A DNA stretch of 64,000 nucleotides from an uncultured Bacteroidales bacterium (GTDB lineage Bacteria; Bacteroidota; Bacteroidia; Bacteroidales; FEN-979), in assembly GCA_903887775.1 (NCBI GenBank), contig CAISRB010000033.1:186001-250000 (forward strand). Reading direction: 5' to 3'. Shown in pieces: positions 27,379 through 36,103 of the stretch (positions are counted from its first letter, which is position 1; each line of letters starts with the position of its first letter). The notes under the pieces were generated by a model. It made no database searches, was not told the DNA's origin, and saw only the letters and a list, made by a program, of their open reading frames with translations. A program made the position numbers and the translations under genes.

Positions 27379-28268
27379 ACTTTTTCCGCTACCCTTAGTC
27401 TTGCACTTCTTGCCCGGCTGTTTTCCTCAATTTCCTGTTCCCCGGCAACGACCGCTTTCCGTGTTACCATTTTCCATGGAGAAAGCACATTGCCATAAAA
27501 GTCCTTCTTCAGTTCACCTTCAAAATTTCCTGTCCTGAAATAATTTTTAACCATCTTATCTTCAAGAGAATGATAGCTTATTACGGCCAGCCTGCCATTG
27601 CTTTTAAGCACATCCAGGCATTGTTTGAGGAAGTCCTCAAGAACCTCCATTTCCTGGTTTACTTCAATTCGCAGTGCCTGAAAAACCTGCGCCAGGTATT
27701 TATTCTCTTTTCCCCTTTCGGCGCAGGTTTTCGCGATGGCAACAAGCTCAGAAGTGGATGTAATTTCTTTTTCTTTGCGGGCTGCAATTATTCTTGAAGC
27801 CAATTTTTTTGAGTTAGGAATCTCTCCGTAAACCCTGAAAATTTCCACCAGTTTCCCCTCCTGATGCAGATTGATAATAGTTTGAGCTGTTATGGGCTTA
27901 CGGCGGTCCATGCGCATATCCAGGCTTCCTTCCGCCCGGGTTGAAAATCCCCTCGCCGGTACATCGATCTGGTGAGAAGAAATCCCCAGGTCGGCCAGGA
28001 TACCGTCAACGGGAACCTGTTTGTGCAGGCGGAGGAAATTTTTTAAAAACCTGAAATTGTGACCTACAAAAGTGAACCGGGGATCTTCGAAGGCGTTTCT
28101 CGAAGCATCTTCATCCTGGTCAAAGGCAATTAACCTGCCGTTTTCAAGCTTGTTGAGGATTTCACGGGAATGACCGCCCCCGCCGAACGTTGCGTCAACA
28201 TAGACTCCTCCCGGGCTGATGCCGAGAAGCTCAATGCTTTCGTTAAGCAGAACCGGCCTATGGTACAT
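27375..28268 (-). CDS. rsmH: 16S rRNA (cytosine-1402-N4)-methyltransferase
   Basis: The 297-residue enzyme (MraW) methylates C1402 in the decoding centre. It begins YHRPVLLNESIELL and has the SAM site VDATFGGGGHS, the GILADLGISSHQID motif and the C-terminal ISYHSLEDKMVKNYF. I start at ATG 28268 because family members begin at MYHRPVLL. This start overlaps the mraZ stop by 11 bp; a longer frame would add 24 residues overlapping mraZ. Confidence 0.97.
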   Translation of the reverse strand: MYHRPVLLNESIELLGISPGGVYVDATFGGGGHSREILNKLENGRLIAFDQDEDASRNAFEDPRFTFVGHNFRFLKNFLRLHKQVPVDGILADLGISSHQIDVPARGFSTRAEGSLDMRMDRRKPITAQTIINLHQEGKLVEIFRVYGEIPNSKKLASRIIAARKEKEITSTSELVAIAKTCAERGKENKYLAQVFQALRIEVNQEMEVLEDFLKQCLDVLKSNGRLAVISYHSLEDKMVKNYFRTGNFEGELKKDFYGNVLSPWKMVTRKAVVAGEQEIEENSRARSARLRVAEKV

Positions 28269-28743
28269 CGTCGCGACTGTCGCTTTTTTCCTGTTTGCCC
28301 ATGACATCTTCGGCCAGAATTGAGAAATCTTCAGGCTCATCGGTCATGAGTTTTTCATACCTATCCCTGGCCCAGACTTCAATCCGGTTGGAAAATGCAA
28401 ACAGGACGACATCGCGCACGATACCGGCATAACTTAACAACGACTTCGGGAGAAGAAGACGGCTGGCATTGTCAAGAGTGAGTTCCGTAGCACCGCGGTA
28501 AAAATACCTCGCGAAATCCCTGTTCTTGCGGTTATACAGGTTCAGACGGTTGATCTCTTCACTGATGCTTTTCCATTCATTCATTGGATACAACACCAGG
28601 CAGTTCTCAAACCCCCTGTTGATGACAAACCTGTCCTGTGCCTCCTGTGAGATCTGTTTTTTCAGACCTGACGGAAGAATCACACGGCTTTTATCATCAA
28701 GCCTGCATTCAAATTCACCGATAAGATTGGTTACTGGGGCCAT
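28258..28743 (-). CDS. mraZ: MraZ, dcw-cluster transcriptional regulator
   Basis: The 161-residue protein has two AbrB/SpoVT-like halves, each with the MraZ motif (DDKSRVILPSGLK in the first; DNASRLLLPKSLLSYAG in the second). MraZ forms a ring that binds tandem TGGG repeats in front of its own operon and represses it. Such repeats are present at 28780-28803, 37 bp upstream of the start codon. It is the first gene of the 15-kb minus-strand division and cell-wall cluster. Confidence 0.96.
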   Translation of the reverse strand: MAPVTNLIGEFECRLDDKSRVILPSGLKKQISQEAQDRFVINRGFENCLVLYPMNEWKSISEEINRLNLYNRKNRDFARYFYRGATELTLDNASRLLLPKSLLSYAGIVRDVVLFAFSNRIEVWARDRYEKLMTDEPEDFSILAEDVMGKQEKSDSRDDVP

Positions 28744-28779
28744 TTTTTAATTCAACGGTGCTAAGATACTGTCAATTTT

Positions 28780-28803
28780 CCCACATTTACCCACATTCAC
28801 CCA
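28780..28803 (-). promoter_or_regulatory. MraZ-binding box (three TGGG repeats, 10-bp spacing)
   Basis: On the minus strand, TGGG occurs three times at exact 10-bp intervals (TGGGTGAATG, TGGGTAAATG, TGGGAAAATT), just upstream of mraZ. This matches the known MraZ operator layout of TGGG direct repeats with helical spacing. I found no clear TAnnTTTG promoter nearby. The remainder of the gap up to 29028 shows nothing else convincing. Confidence 0.8.
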
Positions 28804-29028
28804 CTCGTGTTAATAACTTCTTTTTATTAACAGTATTGTACGGCAGTTTTAAAAAATAGTTACGTTTTAAAAAGCCTATGGGAGTAAGGAAAGAAAAATA
28901 ATGACGAAAAAAAGAAGTTTGGTGGGGGGATTTTATAAAAAGGTAATTGTTGACAAAATATGCGACCTGAATAAAAGGGATGCTGCCGGTATAGTTAAAC
29001 TTACCCTTGAGCAAATCATGCAATGCGA

Positions 29029-31305
29029 TTAATCATGCATGGTTCTGATGATAAGAAACTTACCCCTTGTTATTACAGAAGATGCCTGTTGGTATAGTTC
29101 GGCGATGTAAATTCCTTCAGGCAGGTCGTCAATGAAAATCGCGGCCTGAGGTTTATATTCCATTTGTCTGACTTCTTTGCCAAATACATTGAAAAGGCGG
29201 AGTATGTATGGGCCTGTATTTCCGGATAAAGCATCCGTGAAGCTTTTCCCATTTTTCAACAGTTCAATTTTAACTTCCGAACCAGCCGGATCGGGATATA
29301 TCTTTAATGATACGACGGATTCGCCGGACCCGTGTTCCTGTATACCCGGAATCCTGCCTTTCGTGAAATAATTCAAACCACCGCTGAAATTTCCGCAAAC
29401 CAGGTCATTATACCGGGGATCACTTAAAGGTGAAAGAAACCCTGAAGATCTCCACCCGATGCGGAGACTGTCATCTGGCAAGCCAATAATGCCGTTCAGG
29501 GAATCAATTTCAGTGAATTTCCCGTTTAAATTGCCGTCAATGGCTGAATAAAGATGCATTTTCCCTTCATCGGATCCGCTGAGAAGGTAAGTGATGTTAT
29601 TATGTATGAAAAAATATGGCGTGCAATATCCGAAATAAGAAAGATTATGATTTGTTACATCAACCCCGCCGAGGCTGTCACGTGTAAAAGTGAAGGTGGG
29701 ATTGCCTTCACTTCCTGTGTTCCTGAAATATTTGATGGTCCCATTCTGCTGTCCGACAACCAGGTCGGCAAGGCCATCATGATCCAGGTCGAAAAGCTGG
29801 GGAGCGCTGAATGCCCCGGTTTTTATTTGTTGGAAGTTTTTCTGCGGACTTCCGAAAACGGGAATCCCGGCGCTGTCGCCCCTGCCCTGGAAATAAATGA
29901 GGCTGCCATCCTCACAGCCGCAAAGCAGATCCATAATGCCATCGTTATTAAGATCGGAGAAGGCAGGATAAAAGCCATGAATATGAAGCCTGGAAGCCTT
30001 GGCAAGGTCATTGGTGAGCAGCTCGAACTCAGGCGCTGTATTGTTTCCGGTGTTTTTAAGCCAGGCAATGGAAGAAGTATAGTATGATTGCAGAAAACCA
30101 CCCTTGTAATCCGAGGAATCGTAGACTCCGTAATTACCCACTGCAATGTCAATCAGACCATCATGGTTCAGGTCAACGGGGACAGGATTTGAACCGGTCC
30201 CGAAATCCAGCATTTCCGATTGAAACACATTATCGGTCTGGAAAACAAAATGAGGGTTTGTATTGCTTCCAGTGTTTTTATAGAACCAGCAGCTTCTGGT
30301 ATTTTCGGAATGGTAATAAGCCGGGTCAAAAGGCGAAACGACCAAGTCTTTTACGCCATCATTGTCGAGGTCCAGATATGACATTGCCGGAAATGAGAAG
30401 AGCCTGATACTTCTGTCATAGGAAGGGAAAAGCGTATCCTGGCTCACCATCAGTGCGGAGTCTTTTGTCCCCCCGTTTGTAAGTTCAATCAGGTTCGGGA
30501 AATCCACATCTCCCACGATAAGATCCGCCAAGCCGTCTCCGTTCAGGTCATTGGCCAGCATCGTGGAGCCGGTATGCTTCTTAGGGGAAAAGCCATCCGC
30601 AGAAACCAGATCATTCGTTAATTTGAAAGGGCATACGGCATTCAGGATAATATGATTCCCACCTTCGCTTTCCTTGAATTTTCCCCAGCAATGGTCGGTA
30701 AGGCGGTAATCGAGACTGTCACAGTTTTGAAACGTTTCTATAGAGAGGTTCTTATGATATTCGACATAGGAGCCGAGACCGAAAAAAGTCAGAAGATCAA
30801 GGTCTCCGTCCCCGTCAATGTCGGCTAAGGCCGGATAATCGGCAGAAGTTACCAGGATCCCGACAAAACCCGTGTAGTACCAGGATTGTAAAAGATCGGT
30901 CTGCAAGTGAAAACTAAGGCTGCCGGCCGAAGTATTTCTGAAAACTCTTACCCCCCCGTTTGCGTATGTGAAGATATCCATTTTCCCGTCGCAGTTATAA
31001 TCAGCGGTGATCACCCATTCCTGCATCTCAGGAAGCCGGGATTCGTATTCAGGTGCATACCTGTAACTGATCTGTCCGCTCTCTCCCTGATTGATGAAGG
31101 TGAGTTTCCTGTTTCCGTGACGGTCAAAGATGAGAAGGTCGCTGATTCCGTCAAGGTTTAGGTCAATTGAACAGAACTGGCAGGAATTCAATCCGCCCGC
31201 CCATGTGTACTTCAATGTGCCCGGCAGGGACGACTGCCCGTAACCAAGCTGGATGCAGGCTAATATGATAAGCAGAGATACGAGATAGGGGATGAATCTC
31301 TTCAT
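29029..31305 (-). CDS. Secreted FG-GAP/VCBS repeat protein with T9SS sorting domain
   Basis: The 758-residue protein has a Sec signal (about residues 1-23, ending GYG). It has a series of FG-GAP/VCBS-type repeats marked by calcium-loop-like segments (DLNLDGISDLLIFD, DIDGDGDLDLLTF, DLNGDGLADLIVGD, DLDNDGVKDLVVS, DLNHDGLIDIAVG, DLNNDGIMDLLCG, DLDHDGLADLVVG). These form an integrin-like beta-propeller. The last 80 residues (SLKIYPDPAGSEVKIEL to KFLII) are a type A C-terminal domain for export by the type IX system. The substrate or ligand is unknown; adhesion or surface display is the usual inference. Confidence 0.9.
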   Translation of the reverse strand: MKRFIPYLVSLLIILACIQLGYGQSSLPGTLKYTWAGGLNSCQFCSIDLNLDGISDLLIFDRHGNRKLTFINQGESGQISYRYAPEYESRLPEMQEWVITADYNCDGKMDIFTYANGGVRVFRNTSAGSLSFHLQTDLLQSWYYTGFVGILVTSADYPALADIDGDGDLDLLTFFGLGSYVEYHKNLSIETFQNCDSLDYRLTDHCWGKFKESEGGNHIILNAVCPFKLTNDLVSADGFSPKKHTGSTMLANDLNGDGLADLIVGDVDFPNLIELTNGGTKDSALMVSQDTLFPSYDRSIRLFSFPAMSYLDLDNDGVKDLVVSPFDPAYYHSENTRSCWFYKNTGSNTNPHFVFQTDNVFQSEMLDFGTGSNPVPVDLNHDGLIDIAVGNYGVYDSSDYKGGFLQSYYTSSIAWLKNTGNNTAPEFELLTNDLAKASRLHIHGFYPAFSDLNNDGIMDLLCGCEDGSLIYFQGRGDSAGIPVFGSPQKNFQQIKTGAFSAPQLFDLDHDGLADLVVGQQNGTIKYFRNTGSEGNPTFTFTRDSLGGVDVTNHNLSYFGYCTPYFFIHNNITYLLSGSDEGKMHLYSAIDGNLNGKFTEIDSLNGIIGLPDDSLRIGWRSSGFLSPLSDPRYNDLVCGNFSGGLNYFTKGRIPGIQEHGSGESVVSLKIYPDPAGSEVKIELLKNGKSFTDALSGNTGPYILRLFNVFGKEVRQMEYKPQAAIFIDDLPEGIYIAELYQQASSVITRGKFLIIRTMHD

Positions 31306-31341
31306 GGTAACAAGCTGAGTTTATACCCTGTTGTGGTTTCA

Positions 31342-31349
31342 CAAAAATA
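31342..31349 (-). promoter_or_regulatory. Putative -7 element for the FG-GAP protein gene
   Basis: TATTTTTG on the minus strand fits TAnnTTTG, 36 bp before the start codon. A TTTG lies 25 bp further upstream (31375-31378), slightly beyond the usual spacing. Confidence 0.4.
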
Positions 31350-31362
31350 CCTAAGAATTAAC

Positions 31363-31370
31363 TACTTTTG
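31363..31370 (+). promoter_or_regulatory. Putative -7 element for the response-regulator gene
   Basis: TACTTTTG fits TAnnTTTG and lies 16 bp before the ATG at 31387. It is divergent from the minus-strand element 13 bp away. No clear -33 TTG is seen. Confidence 0.4.
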
Positions 31371-31386
31371 CTTTCAAATTTGATAA

Positions 31387-32550
31387 ATGCCGAGAATTCT
31401 CGTGATCGATGATGAACAAAGTATCAGGAGCACCCTGAGGGAGATCCTGGAATATGAGAAGTTCAGGGTTGATGATGCCATGGACGGGGTCCAGGGCCTG
31501 AAACTTGCACGGGAGCATCATTATGATGCCATTCTTTGCGATATAAAAATGGCAAAGATGGATGGTATGGAAGTTTTAAGCCAACTCCTCAGCTTCTCAG
31601 AAACTCCGGTCATCATGATCTCAGGCCACGGGAATATCGAGACAGCGGTGGAAGCGATTCGCAAGGGAGCTTATGATTATATTTCGAAACCGCTTGACCT
31701 GAACCGGCTGCTGGTGACCCTGAGGAATGCGATGGATAAGGGCAGGCTCGTAGATGAGACCCGTCTTCTTCGAAAGAAAATCGGGATGAACTACGAAATG
31801 ATAGGGGAATCGGAAGCCATGAAAGGCATTTGGGAGATGATCCGGAGAGTGGCGCCGACCGATGCGAGGGTGCTTATAACCGGGGAAAACGGTACCGGGA
31901 AGGAACTGGTAGCCCGTCACATCCATGCCCTGAGTAACAGGGCCGACGGGCCTTTTGTGGAAGTCAACTGTGCTGCAATCCCTTCGGAACTGATTGAAAG
32001 CAACCTCTTCGGGCATGAAAAAGGGTCCTTTACATCAGCTGTTAAACAACATAAGGGTGATTTTGAACAAGCCGACGGCGGCACGATCTTCCTCGACGAG
32101 ATCGGCGATATGAGCTTGTCGGCACAGTCAAAAGTTCTGAGGGCGCTTCAGGAAAACAAGATCACAAGGGTAGGAGGGGAAAAAGAAATAATGGTAAATG
32201 TGAGAGTAATTGCAGCTACAAATAAAAATCTGAAGGAGGAGATACTGAATAAAAATTTCAGGGAAGATCTTTATCACCGTTTAAGCGTGATCATAATAGA
32301 TGTTCCCCCTCTCAGCAAAAGGCTGGACGACATTCCCACACTGGTTCAGTATTTTATTGCCCAGTACTGCAATCAGCAGGGAAAAGCTTTGCTGAATGTT
32401 CAGGAGGATGCAATGGAAGAACTCAGGAAAATGAAATGGACAGGCAATATCAGGGAGCTGAAAAATGTTGCTGAACGGCTTGTTATACTGTGTGATGGCA
32501 GTGTAAGCAGCGAAGACATCCGGCGGTACGCCAATCCTCTTTATGAATGA
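31387..32550 (+). CDS. NtrC-like response regulator lacking a Fis domain
   Basis: The 387-residue protein has a receiver domain (1-120; phospho-acceptor Asp52, Lys101 in ISKPLD) and a sigma54-activator-type AAA+ domain (about 138-365; Walker A GENGTGKE at 166-173, Walker B GGTIFLDEIGDM, arginine-finger region). Two features are odd. The sigma54-contacting loop GAFTGA is GSFTSA (213-218). The protein also ends right after NIRELKNVAERL...DIRRY, with no Fis-type helix-turn-helix. It could act without DNA binding, act on another partner, or bind through a separate protein. No histidine kinase is adjacent. It overlaps the following glycosyltransferase gene by 4 bp, so it may control surface polysaccharide assembly. 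Confidence 0.9.
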   Translation: MPRILVIDDEQSIRSTLREILEYEKFRVDDAMDGVQGLKLAREHHYDAILCDIKMAKMDGMEVLSQLLSFSETPVIMISGHGNIETAVEAIRKGAYDYISKPLDLNRLLVTLRNAMDKGRLVDETRLLRKKIGMNYEMIGESEAMKGIWEMIRRVAPTDARVLITGENGTGKELVARHIHALSNRADGPFVEVNCAAIPSELIESNLFGHEKGSFTSAVKQHKGDFEQADGGTIFLDEIGDMSLSAQSKVLRALQENKITRVGGEKEIMVNVRVIAATNKNLKEEILNKNFREDLYHRLSVIIIDVPPLSKRLDDIPTLVQYFIAQYCNQQGKALLNVQEDAMEELRKMKWTGNIRELKNVAERLVILCDGSVSSEDIRRYANPLYE

Positions 32551-33617
32551 AGAAAATTCTCTATATTAAAAGCGGGAATACCACGTTTTATGCTATTGAC
32601 CAGGCTATCATGGAAGAACGCTACCTCGTTGTTCCATACCAGCTGCGAAAGAGCCTCAGGGGTTGGCCGTTTATCCGCAGCATGTTCTTACTGTTGTTTT
32701 TTATCCTGAGAAACAAGAAAAATGCCAGCGCTTTTATTACCTGGTTTGCTGATTACCATGCAGCCGTCATAGTATTCGTGGCCCGCCTGTTCGGGAAGAA
32801 AGCAATCATTTTTGCAGGAGGCCAGGAAGCCATCTGTTACCCTGAACTGAAAAAAGGTGTTTATTATAAACGATTCAGGGGCGTTTGTGTAAAATATGCG
32901 CTTCGTAATGCATCTCATATAATCCCTAACCATCAATCCCTTATCTGGCATGAGAATTTCTACTATTCTAAGGATGGCAAAAAGGATGGGATCAAATATT
33001 ATATACCGGATATTAAAACACCCATGACGGTGATCTCAAACGGAGTTGACACTTCGAAGTTTTACCGTGACAGCACGATACCGAAAGAGAACGACAGGAT
33101 ACTTACAGTTGGCACCATGGGTGGCATCAGCGATTTTTTTAATAAGGGATTTGATTTATTCATTGAAATGGCCGGTCGGTTCCCCGAGAAGAAATTCACC
33201 CTGATTGGATTCAGGAAGGAGTTTATGCCATGGATAGAACATAATTACAAAATCAGTGAAATCCCCAACCTGGAGACCATTCTGTTTTATTGTCCCGATG
33301 ATGTGCTTTTCATGAATTATAACAGGGCCAAGGTGTTTGTGCAGGCCTCGATAACCGAAGGCATGCCTTTCACCCTGAATGAAGCAATGCTTTGCGAATG
33401 CATCCCTGTTGGCTCTAATGTGAATGGTATCCCTGATGCAATAGGCGGCAGTGGTGTTATTGTAATGAAGCGTTCGGCGGATGATCTGGAAAAGGCTGTA
33501 AGGCAGGCATTACAATTAGACAGCGGTGAGGAAGCGAGGCAACGGGCGCTGGATAATTTTTCGATGCCAAAGCACAGGGAGAAATTACTGGATCTTTTAG
33601 GGCAAATACTATCCTGA
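32547..33617 (+). CDS. Glycosyltransferase, GT-B fold (family 4-like)
   Basis: The 356-residue protein looks like a GT4-type retaining glycosyltransferase. It has an N-terminal acceptor-binding half, the linker TVISNGVDTSKFY, and a C-terminal nucleotide-sugar half with the EX7E motif in ASITEGMPFTLNEAML and then CECIPVGSNVNGIPDAIGG. The hydrophobic patch MFLLLFFILRNKK near residue 45 may associate with the membrane. It lies between the regulator (4-bp overlap) and a polysaccharide flippase (43-bp gap), so a role in surface glycan assembly is likely. Donor and acceptor are unknown. Confidence 0.87.
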   Translation: MKKILYIKSGNTTFYAIDQAIMEERYLVVPYQLRKSLRGWPFIRSMFLLLFFILRNKKNASAFITWFADYHAAVIVFVARLFGKKAIIFAGGQEAICYPELKKGVYYKRFRGVCVKYALRNASHIIPNHQSLIWHENFYYSKDGKKDGIKYYIPDIKTPMTVISNGVDTSKFYRDSTIPKENDRILTVGTMGGISDFFNKGFDLFIEMAGRFPEKKFTLIGFRKEFMPWIEHNYKISEIPNLETILFYCPDDVLFMNYNRAKVFVQASITEGMPFTLNEAMLCECIPVGSNVNGIPDAIGGSGVIVMKRSADDLEKAVRQALQLDSGEEARQRALDNFSMPKHREKLLDLLGQILS

Positions 33618-33660
33618 CATCCACAGACATTAATAAAACTAATATTATAACAAACAAGCA

Positions 33661-35121
33661 ATGATCTCCAGGCAATTCTTCAAATCCTCTATGATTTACT
33701 CCATCATAGGTGCATTGCCTTATACAACGGGTGTTATACTGATCCCGTTTTTTACAGCTAGGCTGACTCCTGTTCAGTTCGGGATCAATGCGATCTATTT
33801 TACTTTCATGTATTTTGTTCAGCTTGTTGCCTCTGCCGGAATGGATACTTATGTAGGAGTGAATTATTTTCAGCAGAAGGATGATCCCCGTCGTCTAAGG
33901 GAATTCCTGGGCACGGTACTGATCGTTCTGATCACACTCGGCACTGCTATCATGTTCATCATGCTGATGGGGGGAAGCCTGTTATTCAGGGTCATTTTCA
34001 GAGGCGATACAGCCCTGCAGTTTTTCCCGTTTGGTATGATCACTGTGGTTACGGCTATTTTCAACGGTTTTTTTAAGACCTATTCGAACTTATTGGTCAA
34101 CCAGCAACGTCCTGAAAGATTTTTCTGGCTGAATATTTCAAACTTTATCATCATTCTTGCAGCTTCGCTGGGTATACTTTATGCCTACCCTTATACCCTG
34201 AACGGGCCTATTATAGGCCGCATGGTGCCTGCGGTTATCTCCTGCCTGGCTTCGGTGGTCATGCTTACAAGGGAATACGGCCTGAAGTTCAGCCGCAAAC
34301 ATCTTGACGGCATGCTGGCCTTTTGCGGCCCAATGATTATTTATGGTGCAATGATATGGGTGGTGAATTATATTGACCGCTATGTGATAAAATATTTTAT
34401 GATAGATCCCACTTATGTTGGAATTTTCGATTTTGCCGTAAAACTGAGTCTTGGGATCGGACTGCTTCATACCGGCCTTGTGAATACCATTCAACCGAAG
34501 GTTTTCAATATCTGGAAGGACAAGGGTCTGAAAGAAAGCACGCCTGAAGTAAACCGCTATTACAATGCATTTACAGCCATCACTCTACTGGTCATGCCGC
34601 TTGTTACAATTGCAATTCCTCTCCTGGTTCCTATAGTGATTAAAAACCATATCTATTACCAGGCCTTTGCTTTCATTGGAATCCTCTGCCTGGGTTATGC
34701 AACAAGCCCGGCGTTTTATCTCTTCCTTGCACCCGTTTTTTATTTTAAAAAAACCAGGGTTTTGCCGAAGGTCTTTTTATACTCAGCCGCGATACAGCTT
34801 GTCATGAGCAGTTTACTGGTATGGAAATTCGGCCTTATGGGGGCGGTGTTTTCCAATTTTCTGATCAAGCCCATCCAGGCATTCTTTCTATACTTCGAAA
34901 GCCGGAAATTCTTCACCTATCATCTGAATAAGTGGAAGCTGATCTATCTGCCTTTCATCATTATTGTCACAGGGATCCTGCTTTATTGTTTCTCGCCCGA
35001 CAAAACCGGCCTGATCCCCGGCTGCATTCAGCTAGTTATAACAATTGTTTTGGTTTATTTTTCCTATAAAAGGGAGTTGCTGAATATGGTTATACCGATT
35101 TTTAAAAGAAGAGCGGTTTAA
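33661..35121 (+). CDS. Wzx-type polysaccharide flippase (MOP superfamily)
   Basis: This 486-residue protein is almost entirely membrane-embedded, with about 12-14 helices, and has the N-terminal layout of O-antigen/polysaccharide exporters (SMIYSIIGALPYTTGVILIPFF). Such proteins flip undecaprenyl-PP-linked glycans across the inner membrane. The glycosyltransferase immediately upstream supports this. No polymerase or chain-length regulator is seen next to it, so the locus is minimal or part of a scattered pathway. Confidence 0.85.
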   Translation: MISRQFFKSSMIYSIIGALPYTTGVILIPFFTARLTPVQFGINAIYFTFMYFVQLVASAGMDTYVGVNYFQQKDDPRRLREFLGTVLIVLITLGTAIMFIMLMGGSLLFRVIFRGDTALQFFPFGMITVVTAIFNGFFKTYSNLLVNQQRPERFFWLNISNFIIILAASLGILYAYPYTLNGPIIGRMVPAVISCLASVVMLTREYGLKFSRKHLDGMLAFCGPMIIYGAMIWVVNYIDRYVIKYFMIDPTYVGIFDFAVKLSLGIGLLHTGLVNTIQPKVFNIWKDKGLKESTPEVNRYYNAFTAITLLVMPLVTIAIPLLVPIVIKNHIYYQAFAFIGILCLGYATSPAFYLFLAPVFYFKKTRVLPKVFLYSAAIQLVMSSLLVWKFGLMGAVFSNFLIKPIQAFFLYFESRKFFTYHLNKWKLIYLPFIIIVTGILLYCFSPDKTGLIPGCIQLVITIVLVYFSYKRELLNMVIPIFKRRAV

Positions 35122-35123
35122 GC

Positions 35124-36056
35124 TTATTCAACCTGGTATGCTTCAGCAACATCATGCCCGGCAACCCTGATGCTTGCATTCAATTCAAATCCCATCAGAA
35201 GTATGAACGAATTGGAATAGATCCACAGCATGATCACAAGCAGGGTGCCGATAGAGCCGTATAATGCATTATAACGGGAGAAATTATCCACATAAAAATT
35301 AAAACACTGGGTAGTCACAATAATGAGTAAGGTTGATAGTGTTGAGCCTGCTGAAATGAACCGGAACCTGTCTTTACGGGATGGAGCAAGGAAGTACATA
35401 AATGAAATTGCAAGAAACAAAACCGACAGGATAATCAGCCATCGTAACACCTGGAGCAGGAAGATAAAGAAATGTGCATCAACGATGAAATCGGGAAGTG
35501 CCAGTTTCAGCAGTGTAAATCCGAATGTCATCAATCCTATCGCAATGATCAGAAGAAAGGATATGATAATGACCAGGAAAAAGGCGACAATGTATTGTTT
35601 TACTGATGTCCTGGATTCGATGTCATGATATGTGTTGTTAAATGCTTCGATCAGGCTTTTTACGCCTTTCGTTGAAAAATAAAGGGCCAGGAAAAAGTTG
35701 AGGATCAGCACTCCGCTTCTAGGCCTTGTAATAATATCGGTGATGGTTTCCTGTACCGATGCCCAGGCCATGTCGGGCATGAAGTCCTCGATCAGTGTCA
35801 GCAGGGTTTGCTGAAAATTTGCGATCGGGATGAACGGGATGATCGAAAACAGGAAGCAAAGGAATGGGAAAATTGCAAGGAAGAATGAAAACGAAATGGC
35901 CGAGGCCCTGGTTGCAATATAGCCCTGCTGCATTCCTTTGAAAAAGAAGCCGAATACATTGTAGAGGGGAAGCCCGTCAAAGCCCGGCAGAATGATCTTT
36001 TTGGAGAGTTTTATCAGGAACGTTATGAATTTCCAATTGAGAAATTTCTGCAACAT
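35124..36056 (-). CDS. YihY/BrkB-family inner membrane protein
   Basis: The 310-residue protein has about six transmembrane helices and the YihY family pattern: ATRASAISFSFFLAIFPFLCFL, then a PRSGVLILNFFLALYFSTKGVKSLIEAFNN segment and the C-terminal YGSIGTLLVIMLWIYSNSFILLMGFELN. This family was once called ribonuclease BN by mistake; its function is unknown, with transport or efflux suspected. It converges on the flippase with a 2-bp gap and lies 47 bp downstream of the TPR gene. Confidence 0.9.
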   Translation of the reverse strand: MLQKFLNWKFITFLIKLSKKIILPGFDGLPLYNVFGFFFKGMQQGYIATRASAISFSFFLAIFPFLCFLFSIIPFIPIANFQQTLLTLIEDFMPDMAWASVQETITDIITRPRSGVLILNFFLALYFSTKGVKSLIEAFNNTYHDIESRTSVKQYIVAFFLVIIISFLLIIAIGLMTFGFTLLKLALPDFIVDAHFFIFLLQVLRWLIILSVLFLAISFMYFLAPSRKDRFRFISAGSTLSTLLIIVTTQCFNFYVDNFSRYNALYGSIGTLLVIMLWIYSNSFILLMGFELNASIRVAGHDVAEAYQVE

Positions 36057-36103
36057 ATCTTATCAGGTTCAGACAAAGATAAGCAAAGCCGAAGAGAAGC
36101 GGG

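Noticed and set aside
13699-28743. Recent horizontal transfer of the dcw cluster
   Set aside because: Gene order, codon use and spacing are typical for Bacteroidota; only the murD site is irregular.
28787-29023. 78-codon minus-strand open frame upstream of mraZ
   Set aside because: It would overlap the MraZ operator, is rich in Phe/Lys from AT-rich DNA, and shows no family features.
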